Positions 28,487 to 38,792 of a stretch of DNA of 64,000 nt are shown piece by piece. The notes beneath the pieces were generated by a model. That model ran no database searches. It was not told where the DNA came from and was given only the letters and a program-made list of their open reading frames with translations. The translations under genes were made by a program, and so were the position numbers. This stretch comes from Geomonas oryzisoli (GTDB lineage Bacteria > Desulfobacterota > Desulfuromonadia > Geobacterales > Geobacteraceae), in assembly GCF_018986915.1 (NCBI RefSeq), contig NZ_CP076723.1, positions 4,182,228-4,246,227 on the forward strand, read 5' to 3'. Every line of letters begins with the position of its first letter. Position 1 is the first letter of the stretch.

Positions 28487-28518
28487 GGGGGACAGGCACC
28501 TGACGGAGCCAGTCCCCT
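28487..28518 (-). repeat. Palindromic dispersed repeat, copy 4 (single arm)
   Basis: One arm, GGGGACAGGCACCTGACGG then AGCCAGTCCCC, fills the gap between cobS and cobC. The orientation is opposite to that of copies 1-3. Confidence 0.8.
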
Positions 28519-29265
28519 CTACCCCAACCTGCCTAAGAGCGCCAGCAGGAAGATAAGGCAGAAGATCTCATTCAGCTCGCTGGCGCAGCCGATCACATCG
28601 CCGGTGACGCCACCAAGCCTTTTGTGCGACCACCCCTTGATCCCGAAGGTGAGACAGAACAGAAGCAGCAGGGTCACCAGACCGGCAAGATGGAGCAGCG
28701 CCCCCGCAACCACAACGGTGCAGGCGCCGGCCAGGACCAACTGCAGCGTCCCGGCCCCGCCGACGAAGGCATGCCCCAAGCCGTCCTTCCGGGCGCGCTG
28801 CGACCCGACCGTCATCTGCACCTGGGCGAAACGCGCGGCCATGGGAAAGAAGAGCAGCGCCGCCCGTTTGTATTCGGGCGGCAGCGCGAGCAGCGCCTGG
28901 TACTTGAGCAACAGCCCCAGTACCAGTCCCACCGCACCGACTGCGCCGACCCGGGAATCCTTCATGATCTCGAGGAAACGTTCCCGGGAGCCGCGCGCTG
29001 CCAGCCCATCGCAGACGTCCGAGAGACCGTCCAGATGCAGGGCGCCGGTCACGATGCTCATGATGGCGACCAGCAGGAGATCCGCCAACGTGCGCGGCAG
29101 AAGCGGCGCCAGCACGAAGTCGGCCCCGACCAGGAGCGCCCCGATGGTCAGCCCCACCAGCGGGAACAGGGCCATGGAGCGCCCGAGGTCCTTCTCCTCG
29201 CAGCGCACCGAGACCGGGAGCGGCACGATGGTCAGGAACTGGAAGGCGATGATGAATAGCCTCAT
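28519..29265 (-). CDS. cobS: Adenosylcobinamide-GDP ribazoletransferase (cobalamin synthase)
   Basis: CobS joins adenosylcobinamide-GDP with alpha-ribazole (phosphate) in the inner membrane. The 248-aa polytopic protein has the family features FQFLTIVPLP near the start and the metal-binding ALHLDGLSDVCDGLAA (about 75-90), followed by RERFLEIMKDSRVGAVG. About five to six transmembrane helices follow. The length is typical. Confidence 0.93.
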   Translation of the reverse strand: MRLFIIAFQFLTIVPLPVSVRCEEKDLGRSMALFPLVGLTIGALLVGADFVLAPLLPRTLADLLLVAIMSIVTGALHLDGLSDVCDGLAARGSRERFLEIMKDSRVGAVGAVGLVLGLLLKYQALLALPPEYKRAALLFFPMAARFAQVQMTVGSQRARKDGLGHAFVGGAGTLQLVLAGACTVVVAGALLHLAGLVTLLLLFCLTFGIKGWSHKRLGGVTGDVIGCASELNEIFCLIFLLALLGRLG

Positions 29266-29288
29266 GGAATCACCTCAGGCCGCCGCCC

Positions 29289-30341
29289 TTAGGAGGAGGC
29301 CACCCCGGCTTCTTCGAAGGTGGCCATTTCCTTCAGGATCTTGACACCTGCCTCGATGAGCCCCATGGCCAGCGCGGCGCCGGTTCCCTCACCCAGGCGC
29401 AGCTGCAGGTCGAGCAGCGGCTTGACGCCGATGCGCTCCAGCATCATCTGGTGCCCGATCTCGACGGAGTTGTGCGCGGTGAAGATGTAGTCGCGCACGG
29501 CAGGATGCATTTCGGAGGCGATCAGCGCGCCTGCGGTGGAAATGAAGCCGTCCACCACCACCGGCATCCGGTTGGCGGCGGCGCCCAGCACGAGGCCGGC
29601 GATGCCTGCGATCTCCAGCCCGCCTACCTTGGTGAGCACGTCCAGCGGGTCCTGCGGCTCGGGGCGGTTCAGGTCGAGGCCTGCCTGGATCACCTTGATC
29701 TTCTTCTCGAGCGCCTCGTCTCCGATGCCGGTGCCGCGGTGGGTGACCTCGCGGACGGTGCAACCGGCGATGGCTGCGATGATGGCGGAGGAGGGGCTGG
29801 TGTTGCCGATCCCCATCTCACCGGTGCCCACCATGGCGACCCCTTCCTTCTTGGCTTCGTCGGCGAGAGCGATACCGACCTCGATGGCGGCGACGGCCTC
29901 CTCGCGGGTCATGGCGCTCCCCTTGGCGAAATTGCGGGTTCCCTTGGCCACCTTGCGGATGATGAGCCCCGGAGCGGGTTCGAAGTCGTAGTCGACCCCC
30001 ACGTCCACCACGCGTACCTCTGCGCCGCTGTGACGGGCGAGCACGTTGACGCCGGCGCCGCCGCGCAGGAAGTTGAGCACCATCTGCGGCGTCACCTCTT
30101 TGGGGAACAGGGAGACGCCCTCTTCCACGATGCCGTGGTCGCCGGCGAAGGTGAAGATCACCTTCTTGGCGGTATCGGGGGCGAGGCTGCCGGTGATGGC
30201 TGAGAAGCGGCGGCCGACCTCCTCCAGGCGCCCCAGCGAGCCCAGCGGCTTGGTCTTGTTATCGAGTTTGGCCTGGGCCTTGGCGAGCAGCGCCTCGTCC
30301 ACCGGCTGAATCTTGGCGAGTGTCGTTTCCAGAAGTTGCAT
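29289..30341 (-). CDS. cobT: Nicotinate-nucleotide-dimethylbenzimidazole phosphoribosyltransferase
   Basis: CobT activates the lower-ligand base to its alpha-ribotide. The 350-aa protein has the usual signatures: [15 protein letters not shown] (about 23-37), [24 protein letters not shown] and the C-terminal catalytic Glu region [14 protein letters not shown] start at the ATG at 30341 because AAGGAGGAACCG precedes it directly; an in-frame Met at 30362 lies ahead of that ribosome site. It can accept different benzimidazoles, which fits a neighbouring BzaF making 5-hydroxybenzimidazole. Confidence 0.94.
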   Translation of the reverse strand: MQLLETTLAKIQPVDEALLAKAQAKLDNKTKPLGSLGRLEEVGRRFSAITGSLAPDTAKKVIFTFAGDHGIVEEGVSLFPKEVTPQMVLNFLRGGAGVNVLARHSGAEVRVVDVGVDYDFEPAPGLIIRKVAKGTRNFAKGSAMTREEAVAAIEVGIALADEAKKEGVAMVGTGEMGIGNTSPSSAIIAAIAGCTVREVTHRGTGIGDEALEKKIKVIQAGLDLNRPEPQDPLDVLTKVGGLEIAGIAGLVLGAAANRMPVVVDGFISTAGALIASEMHPAVRDYIFTAHNSVEIGHQMMLERIGVKPLLDLQLRLGEGTGAALAMGLIEAGVKILKEMATFEEAGVASS

Positions 30342-30385
30342 CGGTTCCTCCTTGGTTTTCATGGCATTTCACGTGTCATGGCATA

Positions 30386-30907
30386 TCACTTCAGCCTGAG
30401 CGGCAGTCCTGAAATGGTGACGTACACCTCGTCCGCGGCGGCGGCGATGATCTCGTTGGCCTCCCCGGCCAGGTCGCGGAAACTGCGGGAGAGCGGGTGC
30501 TCGGGGACGATCCCCATCCCTACCTCGTTGGTGACGATGATGAGTGGAGTCTTGAGCGAGGCGAAGCTGCCGGCGAAATTCTCCACGTGGGCCAGTGCCT
30601 CGACGGCCCCGCCCGGGCAGCGGAAGAGGAGGTTGGAGATCCAGAGGGTCACGCAGTCCAGGAGCATCACGTTGAAGCGCCCCTCGTGGGTGCGGATCGC
30701 CTCAGCCACCGCGAGCGGCTCCTCGACGGTCTGCCATTCCGGGCCGCGCCGTCCCTGGTGCCGCGCGATGCGCTGGGCCATCTCGGCGTCACCCGGCTCG
30801 CCCGTGGCGAGGTAGCCCCGCAGCGGCGCGTACTTCTCGGCCAGCCCCTCGGCGAAGCGGCTCTTGCCGCTGCGGGCGCCGCCGGTAACCAGGACCACTT
30901 TGGACAT
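30386..30907 (-). CDS. cobU: Adenosylcobinamide kinase/adenosylcobinamide-phosphate guanylyltransferase
   Basis: CobU phosphorylates adenosylcobinamide and then transfers GMP to it. The 173-aa protein has the P-loop VTGGARSGKS (7-16), the conserved YLATGEPGDAEM, RHQGRRGPEW (with the His that takes GMP) and VTNEVGMGIVPE. It is the first gene of the operon. Its ATG follows the seven-U tract of the leader terminator directly, and its GAAGGGGGG ribosome site lies in the terminator stem. Riboswitch control should therefore act on it most strongly. Confidence 0.94.
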   Translation of the reverse strand: MSKVVLVTGGARSGKSRFAEGLAEKYAPLRGYLATGEPGDAEMAQRIARHQGRRGPEWQTVEEPLAVAEAIRTHEGRFNVMLLDCVTLWISNLLFRCPGGAVEALAHVENFAGSFASLKTPLIIVTNEVGMGIVPEHPLSRSFRDLAGEANEIIAAAADEVYVTISGLPLRLK

Positions 30908-30940
30908 AAAAAAACCCCCCTTCCCATGACGGAAGGCGGG
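30908..30940 (-). terminator. Riboswitch-linked terminator abutting the cobU start
   Basis: On the minus strand CCTTCC pairs with GGAAGG around a GTCAT-type loop and runs into U7, which is directly followed by the cobU ATG. The 3-prime arm carries the cobU ribosome site, so folding would both stop transcription and hide the start. Confidence 0.75.
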
Positions 30941-31008
30941 TCAAAAACGCACTACAGGTGCGATTCCGGCTTTAGCCCCTCTGCCACGGAGGTTCCAATA
31001 AGCTTGCA

Positions 31009-31162
31009 TCCTGGCAGGTTTCCTGACTCACGGGTCGTCTTACTCGCCGCGCCTTCCCGATTCGATCAGTGGCGTTGTTGCGGCTTTCATCTCCGTTCAC
31101 AGTTGCGGGACAGCGAGGGATTCACACCCTCTTCCCTTTTAACCCCTCTCGGGGCACCAGGA
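31009..31162 (-). ncRNA. Cobalamin (AdoCbl/B12) riboswitch
   Basis: The leader has the conserved B12-box elements in order on the minus strand: P1 arms TCCTGG/CCAGGA, then GGGTGTGAATCCC, CTGTCCCGCAACTGT, AACGCCACTG, GGGAAGGCGCGGCGAGTA and GTCAGGAAACCTGCC. It begins about 255 nt before cobU. Bound cobalamin is expected to favour the terminator at 30908-30940 and shut off B12 synthesis and cobalt uptake. Confidence 0.95.
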
Positions 31163-31222
31163 CGAACGTCTATGTATGTATTGCGTGCAGCGACCTTTTA
31201 CTAACAGACGCCGCGGGGAAAG

Positions 31223-31858
31223 TCAATCACTATCGGGTTCCGCTTCCTCAGCAAATTCGCCGGTTTCGCCCTTGCCGGGGGCGAGAACGGCGTCGATGCG
31301 GGTCCAGACCGCATCTTTTCCTTCCTTGCTCAGTGCGGAGAAGAAGGTAAGCTCTTCCTTGGCCACGCCGAGGGTGCTGCAGATCACCGCTGTCTGGCGG
31401 GCCCGTTCGTTCTTGGACAGCTTGTCGCACTTGGTAACCACGATGATGGGCGCGATGGAGTAGGCGCGCAGCCAGGCAAGCATCTGCAGGTCGTCGTCGT
31501 TGGGGACACGGCGGATGTCCAGGATGAGCACCACCCCGCGCAGGTTTTCCCTTTTTGACAGGTAGGTCTCCATCATCGGGCGCCAATCCTTCTTCACCGC
31601 CAATGGCACCTTGGCATAGCCGTAGCCCGGGAGGTCCACCAGCATGAAATCGTCATTGACCTGGAAGAAGTTGATGAGTTGGGTGCGGCCGGGGGTGGAA
31701 CTGGTGCGCACCAGGTTCTTCCGGTTCACCAACACGTTGACCAATGAGGACTTACCGACGTTGGAGCGCCCCGCAAAGGCTATCTCCGGGAGGTCGCCTG
31801 CGGGGTAGTGGGCGGGGCGGGTCGCGCTTTTAATGAATTCAGTGTTCTTTACAATCAA
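31223..31858 (-). CDS. engB: Ribosome biogenesis GTP-binding protein YihA/YsxC
   Basis: This essential-type GTPase helps assemble the large ribosomal subunit. The 211-aa protein shows G1 GRSNVGKSS (about 30-38), G2 near SSTPGRT, G3 DLPGYG (about 74-79), G4 TKCDK and a short acidic C-terminal tail. It is monocistronic, lies 60 bp upstream of the B12 riboswitch on the same strand and is divergent from the HDOD gene. I see no terminator between engB and the riboswitch, so some readthrough into the leader is possible. Confidence 0.95.
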   Translation of the reverse strand: MIVKNTEFIKSATRPAHYPAGDLPEIAFAGRSNVGKSSLVNVLVNRKNLVRTSSTPGRTQLINFFQVNDDFMLVDLPGYGYAKVPLAVKKDWRPMMETYLSKRENLRGVVLILDIRRVPNDDDLQMLAWLRAYSIAPIIVVTKCDKLSKNERARQTAVICSTLGVAKEELTFFSALSKEGKDAVWTRIDAVLAPGKGETGEFAEEAEPDSD

Positions 31859-31931
31859 TGTGGGGCCTTATCCCTTTTTTTCCGCGCAGTATAGACTGCG
31901 GTGGAGCCCCTTTCAATCATTAAATCCGCGC

Positions 31932-31959
31932 TTGCTTAAAGGAATCGTTTTGGTATATT
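31932..31959 (+). promoter_or_regulatory. Candidate promoter of the HDOD gene
   Basis: TTGCTT (31932-31937) and TATATT (31954-31959) are separated by 16 nt, about 46 nt before the ATG. Confidence 0.5.
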
Positions 31960-32005
31960 TTTGAACCTGACCTGAACCGGCCCTCACCAACGTAAGGATC
32001 TAGGC

Positions 32006-32857
32006 ATGAATAAAGAACTTGAGACTGCGATCATGACCGCAGCAGACCTGCCCACCATTCCCATCGTTGCCATCAAGGTGATGGAGCTCATCGAAAGCGA
32101 GAATGCCACGGCAGAAGAACTCGCCAAAATCGTCTCGTCCGACCCGGCCGTCGCGGCACGGGTCCTCAAAATATCCAACTCCTCATTTTACGGCTGCCGC
32201 AGGCAGATTCAGACCCTCTCCAGCGCCATCGTCGTCCTCGGCTTCAGCACCCTGAGAAGCCTCGTGGTGGCGGCATCGGTGAAGCAGGTCTACAAGCCCT
32301 ACGGCCTGACCGAGAAGATGCTCTGGGAACATTCCTTCGCAGCCGGACTCGCCGCCAGGATCATCGCCGGGCGCACCCGTGCCGCCAACGAGGAGGAGGC
32401 CTTCCTCGCCGGACTGTTCCACGACATCGGCAAGATCATCATGAATACCCTGGACCGGGACAAGTTCCAGGAAGTGATGCAGCACTGTTACAACGAGGGG
32501 ATTACCTTCGGGCAGGCGGAAAAGGGGATCTATCCCTTCACCCATGACGAGGTGGGTGCGTACGTGATCAAGAAGTGGAACTTCCCCGAGGTCCTGACCA
32601 CGGCGATCCTGCAGCACCACCAGCTGGACTTCAGCGAACTGGATGACCCCGCACTGGTCAACCTCACCGCGGTGACCTCGTTGGCGGACCAGTTCTGCCT
32701 CAAGCTCGGTATCGGGGTCAGGGAACCGCGGGAAGACATCGACATCGCCGCTTCCAAAGCTGGCCAGATGCTGAAGATCACGGAACAGAACGCAGCCGAA
32801 ATGCTGGATGTCTTCGACAAGGCCTTCGCCGAGGACAAGGCCCTGTTCACCAGCTAG
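32006..32857 (+). CDS. HDOD domain signalling protein
   Basis: The 283-aa protein is almost entirely an HDOD domain (about residues 10-210). It has the DPAVAARVLKISNSSFYG entry segment, the degenerate HD motif FHDIGKI and the ILQHHQ stretch. HDOD proteins are signalling relatives of HD-GYP phosphodiesterases, mostly without catalytic activity, and are frequent in Geobacter near chemotaxis and motility genes. It has its own promoter and a TAAGGATCT ribosome region. The partner is unknown. Confidence 0.87.
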   Translation: MNKELETAIMTAADLPTIPIVAIKVMELIESENATAEELAKIVSSDPAVAARVLKISNSSFYGCRRQIQTLSSAIVVLGFSTLRSLVVAASVKQVYKPYGLTEKMLWEHSFAAGLAARIIAGRTRAANEEEAFLAGLFHDIGKIIMNTLDRDKFQEVMQHCYNEGITFGQAEKGIYPFTHDEVGAYVIKKWNFPEVLTTAILQHHQLDFSELDDPALVNLTAVTSLADQFCLKLGIGVREPREDIDIAASKAGQMLKITEQNAAEMLDVFDKAFAEDKALFTS

Positions 32858-32860
32858 CGG

Positions 32861-33043
32861 CTATTCGGAGGCATCCTCGGCTTCGGCTTTCTCAAGCAGT
32901 TTCTTGGCTTCATCGGATATGCTGACGCTGTCGGCCGGCTCCGATTTCTGGGCCTGCCTGCCGCGCCTGCGCTGATGCTCCTGCCCCCCGGCGTCCGGGT
33001 CGATCCTGAGCCCCCCCGAAATCCTGTCGACGCTGTAGCTCAT
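32861..33043 (-). CDS. Small hypothetical protein (60 aa)
   Basis: The product begins MSYSVDRISGGLRIDPDAGG, is basic and glutamine-rich in the middle, and ends with DSVSISDEAKKLLEKAEAE. The ATG at 33043 follows a very strong GGGAGGAGG, so translation is likely. SVSISDEAKKL-type tails recur in small flagellar-associated proteins and loosely recall FlgM, but I cannot assign a family. It is convergent with the HDOD gene, 3 bp apart. Confidence 0.6.
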   Translation of the reverse strand: MSYSVDRISGGLRIDPDAGGQEHQRRRGRQAQKSEPADSVSISDEAKKLLEKAEAEDASE

Positions 33044-33157
33044 GCCTCCTCCCATCGCTGCTGGTCCTGGCGCATATCAACGACCGGCATCTTAGCAGCA
33101 AGTCCAAGCTAATGGAAGACAATTAATTCATCACAGCCCGCGCCCCGTAGATCTGCC

Positions 33158-33186
33158 TTGTCTAGCCAGGGGCGCTGCTGTATACT
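33158..33186 (+). promoter_or_regulatory. Promoter of the histidine kinase/response regulator operon
   Basis: TTGTCT (33158-33163) and TATACT (33181-33186) are 17 nt apart, with the predicted start about 33 nt before the kinase ATG. Confidence 0.6.
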
Positions 33187-33225
33187 TGCGAGCTTAGTGA
33201 AAACTCATAGATCGGAACGAAAGCC

Positions 33226-34704
33226 ATGAAACTGAACACGAAGCTGGTGATGATCATGCTCACCATGCTGGTAGTCGCCACACTGATCCTCTTCATCCTG
33301 AACCAGTTCAGTCAGAACGATCTGGTGCAGGAGATCCAGGAGAGTTCCACGGTAGTTTCCAAGGCCATTCAGCTGAGCGTCGAGGACCTGACCTCGGAAG
33401 AGGAATCAACCCGCCTCTCCGAGTACTTAAGCCACGCCAAAAACAAGGGCGTCAACGAGATCAACATCATCAACAACGAAGGTGAGATCATCAACTCCTC
33501 CGACCCGGCCCAGGTCGGCAAGAAGCGCGAGATCAAGAAGCTGGAGAAGGGACTCAAGCGCCGCGGCGGCGGGGGCGGCAGCTCGCTCAAGCCTTACGAC
33601 CTGGTGGTGCCTGTCATCGTAGGCGACGAGCAGCTTGGCTACGTGCAGATCAACCTCCTTCTGGACAACATCCGCGACATCCAGCACGCCAACTTCGTCC
33701 GTCGCCTCTCCGTGACTGTCCTGGTGTTCATGGGGGGGATGATACTGATCATCTTCCTGGCGCGCCGCTACACCAGTCCGATCCACCGCCTGGCGTCGGG
33801 GGTCAACAACGTCTCCGCCGGCGACCTGAGCGTCACCTTCGACGCGGAAAGCGGCGACGAGATCGGCGAACTGGCCGAGAACCTGAACGAGATGGTGAAG
33901 AAGCTCAAGGAAAAGGAACAGCTCGAGAAGCGACTTTACGAGGCGGAGCACCTTTCCAAGGTGGGGCAGCTGGCGGCGGGCATCGCGCACGAGATCAGGA
34001 ACCCGCTCAACTACATAAGCCTCGCCATCGACCACCTCAAAAGCGAGCTGCTTCCCACCTGCCCCGAGAAGGGGGGCGAGTTGGAGGCGATCGCGGACAA
34101 CATCAAGGAAGAGGTGCGCAAGGCCAACTACATGGTGCTCAACTTCATGAACTACGGCCGGCCGCTCAAGCTCAAGCTGCAGCAGGTGAACTACGCCGAC
34201 CTGGTCGACCGGGCGATCCACCTCATGCAGGACCGGCTGGTCGAGAGGAACATGCAGGTGGTGCGCGAGATCCCGCAGGACCTGCCCGCCATGCAGATCG
34301 ACCCGGAGCTGATGCGCAACTGCCTGTGCAACTTCATCAGCAACAGCATGCAGGCCATGAGCGACGGTGGCACCATCACCCTGGGCGCCGCCGTGGACCA
34401 GGAAACCGGGGAGTGCCGCCTGAGCTTCAGCGACAGCGGCGTGGGCATCGAAGAACAGGACCTGGAGAAGGTGTTCCAGCCCTACTTCACCACCCGCGAG
34501 GCGGGCATCGGCCTCGGGCTCGCCATCACCGAACGGATCGTCAAGGAACACGGCGGACGCATCACGGTGCAAAGCCGCAAGGGAGAAGGAACCACCTTCA
34601 CGGTGATCCTTCCCGCGGGGGCGCTGGCCGGAGCCGGGCGCGGCAAAGACGCGCGGCAGGTGGCGCGGGCAGCGGCAACATCGGACCAGGCAGCGGGAAA
34701 CTAG
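33226..34704 (+). CDS. Membrane-bound sensor histidine kinase
   Basis: The 492-aa kinase has two membrane helices (about 7-26 and 163-183) around a periplasmic sensor of about 135 residues. That sensor includes a striking basic-glycine linker, KGLKRRGGGGGSS. A HAMP domain (about 184-236), a HisKA domain with phospho-acceptor His255 in GIAHEIRNPL, and an HATPase domain with N, G1 (DSGVGI) and G2 (GLGLAI) boxes follow. It is encoded 9 bp before an NtrC-type regulator, its evident partner. The stimulus is unknown; the kinase domain resembles the NtrB/AtoS type. Confidence 0.93.
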   Translation: MKLNTKLVMIMLTMLVVATLILFILNQFSQNDLVQEIQESSTVVSKAIQLSVEDLTSEEESTRLSEYLSHAKNKGVNEINIINNEGEIINSSDPAQVGKKREIKKLEKGLKRRGGGGGSSLKPYDLVVPVIVGDEQLGYVQINLLLDNIRDIQHANFVRRLSVTVLVFMGGMILIIFLARRYTSPIHRLASGVNNVSAGDLSVTFDAESGDEIGELAENLNEMVKKLKEKEQLEKRLYEAEHLSKVGQLAAGIAHEIRNPLNYISLAIDHLKSELLPTCPEKGGELEAIADNIKEEVRKANYMVLNFMNYGRPLKLKLQQVNYADLVDRAIHLMQDRLVERNMQVVREIPQDLPAMQIDPELMRNCLCNFISNSMQAMSDGGTITLGAAVDQETGECRLSFSDSGVGIEEQDLEKVFQPYFTTREAGIGLGLAITERIVKEHGGRITVQSRKGEGTTFTVILPAGALAGAGRGKDARQVARAAATSDQAAGN

Positions 34705-34713
34705 GAGATTGGA

Positions 34714-36087
<1,374 letters not shown>

Positions 36088-36103
36088 GTAGCGAGGAGGC
36101 GGT

Positions 36104-38656
36104 ATGAACCTCTTCTCGACGCTGCACCGCTTCACCGTTGTCCCTTCGCTCCCCAAGGAGCTCGCCGGGCTGCAACGGATCGCATACAACCTCTGGTGGA
36201 CGTGGGAGCCGGAGGCCATCGGACTTTTCAAGCGCCTCGACCCGGAACTGTGGCGGGCGACGCGCCACAACCCCCTGGAGATGCTGGGGTGCCTGCAGCA
36301 GGCCACCTACGACAGCCTCATGCTGGACGAGGGGTTCATGTCGCACCTGGCCCAGGTGGAGGAGAGGCTCGACGAGTACCTCGCCGCGCGCACCTGGTAC
36401 GAGCGGCACGGCACGCCCCGGGCGCGCATCGCCTACTTCTCGATGGAGTTCGGCCTGCACGAGTCGCTCCCCATCTACTCCGGGGGGCTCGGCATCCTGG
36501 CCGGCGATCACCTGAAGTCGGCCAGCGACCTCGGGCTGCCGCTGGTCGGGATGGGGCTTTTGTACCGCCAGGGGTACTTCCGGCAGCACCTTAACTTCGA
36601 GGGGTGGCAGCAGGAGGTCTACCCCGAGAACGACTTCTACAACCTTCCGCTGCACCTGGAACGGGACGCGCAGGGAGCCCCCCTCAACCTGGAGCTGGAG
36701 TTTCCGGGCCGAAACGTCCGGGTGCAGATCTGGCGGGTCCAGGTGGGACGGGTGCGGCTCTACCTTCTGGACAGCAATCTCGAGGAGAACGCGCCGGCCG
36801 ATCGCGAGATCACCACGAGGCTCTACGGCGGCGACCAGGAGATGCGCATCAGGCAGGAGATCGTCCTGGGGATCGGCGGCATCCGCGCGCTGCGCCTTTT
36901 GGGAATCGAGCCCAACGTCTGCCACATGAACGAGGGACACGCCGCCTTCCTCGCCCTGGAACGGGTCCGGATCCTCATGGAGGAGCGCTCGCTCCGCTTC
37001 CGCGAGGCCATGGAGGCGGTCCGCGGCGGCAACGTCTTCACCACCCACACCCCGGTCGAGGCCGGCATCGACCACTTCCCCCCCGAACTCCTCGAGCGCT
37101 ACCTCGGCTATTACTACCGCCACCTGGGGCTCAGTCGCGAACAGTTCCTGACCCTGGGAATGCAGAACCACGGCCGCAGCAACGAGAACTTCTGCATGGC
37201 GGTGCTGGCCATGAAGCTCTCGCTGCACTCAAACGGGGTCAGCGAGCTGCACGGCATGGTATCGCGCCGCATGTGGGCCGACGTCTGGCCCGATCTTCCC
37301 GAAGAACAACTCCCCCTCACCTACGTCACCAACGGCGTGCACCAGAAGAGCTGGCTCTCCGAGGAGATGAGCGGCCTTTTGACCCGCTACCTCGGCACGC
37401 GCTGGCTGGAGCAGAGCGACGACGCCCTCTGGCGCAAGGTGTCCCGCATCCCCGACGCGGAGCTTTGGCGCACGCACCGACGCGGCACGGAACGCCTGGT
37501 GGCCTACGCCCGCGTGAGCCTCAGGGCGCAGTTGCAGAAGCTGGACGCGGGGGCCAAGGAGATCGACCGCGCCGGCGACGTGCTCGACCCGGAAATCCTC
37601 ACCATCGGCTTCGCGCGCCGCTTCGCCACCTACAAGCGCGGCACGCTTTTGTTGCACGACAAGGAGCGGCTGGAGCGGATCCTGAACCACCCGGAACGCC
37701 CGGTGCAGATCGTCTTTGCCGGCAAGGCCCATCCCGCCGACCACCAGGGCAAGGAACTGATCCGGCAGATCGTGCAGCTCGCGCAGCAGGAGAAGTTCCG
37801 GCGCCGCATCGTGTTCCTGGAGGACTACGACATCTCGGTGGCGCGCCGCCTGGTGCAGGGGGTGGACGTGTGGCTGAACACCCCGCTGCGCCCCCAGGAG
37901 GCCAGCGGCACCAGCGGCATGAAGGTCGCCTTCAACGGCGGGCTGAACATGAGCATCCTGGACGGCTGGTGGTGCGAGGGGTACCGGGGCAACAACGGCT
38001 GGGCCATCGGCAGGGGCGAGGTGTACGACGACCTCCCCTACCAGAACGAGGTGGAGAGCAGGGCTCTCTACGACCTCCTGGAGAAGGAGATCGTGCCCCT
38101 GTTCTACAACCGCGGCAGCGACGGCGTGCCTCGGGGATGGACGGCCTTCATGAAGGCGTCGATGCAGAGCCTCTGCCCGGTCTTTTCCACCGATCGCATG
38201 GTGCAGGAGTACGCCCGGCGCTGCTACCTCCCCGCCTTCGAGAACTGGGAGCGGCTGAACCGGGACGACCTGAGGCTCGCCGTGGAGCTCGCGCGCTGGA
38301 AGGAGCGGCTGCACGGCGTGTGGGGGGGGCTTGCCATCGTGGCGGTCCAGGCCGAGTGCGATCGGGAGGTGACGGTGGGGCAAAAGGTCCCCATCTCGGT
38401 GCAGATCATGTCGGGGGATGTGCCGCTCTCCGAGATCGCGGTCGAGGTCTATTTCGGGGTGCTGGATTCGCGGGGCGCCATCGTCGGGGGAGAGGTCGTG
38501 CCGCTCGACCCCGCCCCGGACCCGGACAAGGTCGGGCACTTCGGCGGCGAGCTGGAATGCCGCTTCTGCGGCCGGCATGGGTTCCTCTTGCGGGTCATGC
38601 CGCGGCACCCGGAACTGGGCACCGTGTACGACCCGGGCCTTATCCTATGGGGGTGA
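36104..38656 (+). CDS. glgP: Alpha-glucan (glycogen) phosphorylase, GT35
   Basis: This PLP enzyme releases glucose 1-phosphate from glycogen or maltodextrin. The 850-aa protein has the short-type N-terminus (RIAYNLWWTWEPEA, about 26-39), YSGGLGILAGDHLKS, CHMNEGHAAF and the PLP region EASGTSGMKVAFNGG (about 599-613). It belongs to the alpha-glucan phosphorylase branch of about 850 aa seen in many anaerobes. A GAGGAGGCGGT ribosome site precedes the ATG. It follows the kinase/regulator pair closely, which hints at regulated glycogen use. Confidence 0.95.
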   Translation: MNLFSTLHRFTVVPSLPKELAGLQRIAYNLWWTWEPEAIGLFKRLDPELWRATRHNPLEMLGCLQQATYDSLMLDEGFMSHLAQVEERLDEYLAARTWYERHGTPRARIAYFSMEFGLHESLPIYSGGLGILAGDHLKSASDLGLPLVGMGLLYRQGYFRQHLNFEGWQQEVYPENDFYNLPLHLERDAQGAPLNLELEFPGRNVRVQIWRVQVGRVRLYLLDSNLEENAPADREITTRLYGGDQEMRIRQEIVLGIGGIRALRLLGIEPNVCHMNEGHAAFLALERVRILMEERSLRFREAMEAVRGGNVFTTHTPVEAGIDHFPPELLERYLGYYYRHLGLSREQFLTLGMQNHGRSNENFCMAVLAMKLSLHSNGVSELHGMVSRRMWADVWPDLPEEQLPLTYVTNGVHQKSWLSEEMSGLLTRYLGTRWLEQSDDALWRKVSRIPDAELWRTHRRGTERLVAYARVSLRAQLQKLDAGAKEIDRAGDVLDPEILTIGFARRFATYKRGTLLLHDKERLERILNHPERPVQIVFAGKAHPADHQGKELIRQIVQLAQQEKFRRRIVFLEDYDISVARRLVQGVDVWLNTPLRPQEASGTSGMKVAFNGGLNMSILDGWWCEGYRGNNGWAIGRGEVYDDLPYQNEVESRALYDLLEKEIVPLFYNRGSDGVPRGWTAFMKASMQSLCPVFSTDRMVQEYARRCYLPAFENWERLNRDDLRLAVELARWKERLHGVWGGLAIVAVQAECDREVTVGQKVPISVQIMSGDVPLSEIAVEVYFGVLDSRGAIVGGEVVPLDPAPDPDKVGHFGGELECRFCGRHGFLLRVMPRHPELGTVYDPGLILWG

Positions 38657-38658
38657 CA

Positions 38659-38711
38659 GGGGACTGGCTCCGCCAAGGAGGGGACTGGCTCCGCCAGGTG
38701 CCTGTCCCCTT
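38659..38711 (+). repeat. Palindromic dispersed repeat, copy 5
   Basis: The arm GGGGACTGGCTCCGCCA is duplicated (38659 and 38680) and followed once by GGTGCCTGTCCCC. It starts 2 bp after the glgP stop codon. Confidence 0.8.
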
Positions 38712-38764
38712 AGGCGGCTGAGGCAGGTCCGCTAGGGACGAATTAGGCAGGTTGAATCAAGGGA

Positions 38765-38792
38765 GGTGAGGCGAGTGCCTCACCTTTTTTTT
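38765..38792 (+). terminator. Plus-strand intrinsic terminator overlapping the flhB 3-prime end
   Basis: A perfect 8-bp stem GGTGAGGC/GCCTCACC with a GAGT loop is followed by T8. It terminates transcription from glgP. The T8 tract and part of the stem also encode the last residues and stop codon of the convergent flhB. Confidence 0.9.
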
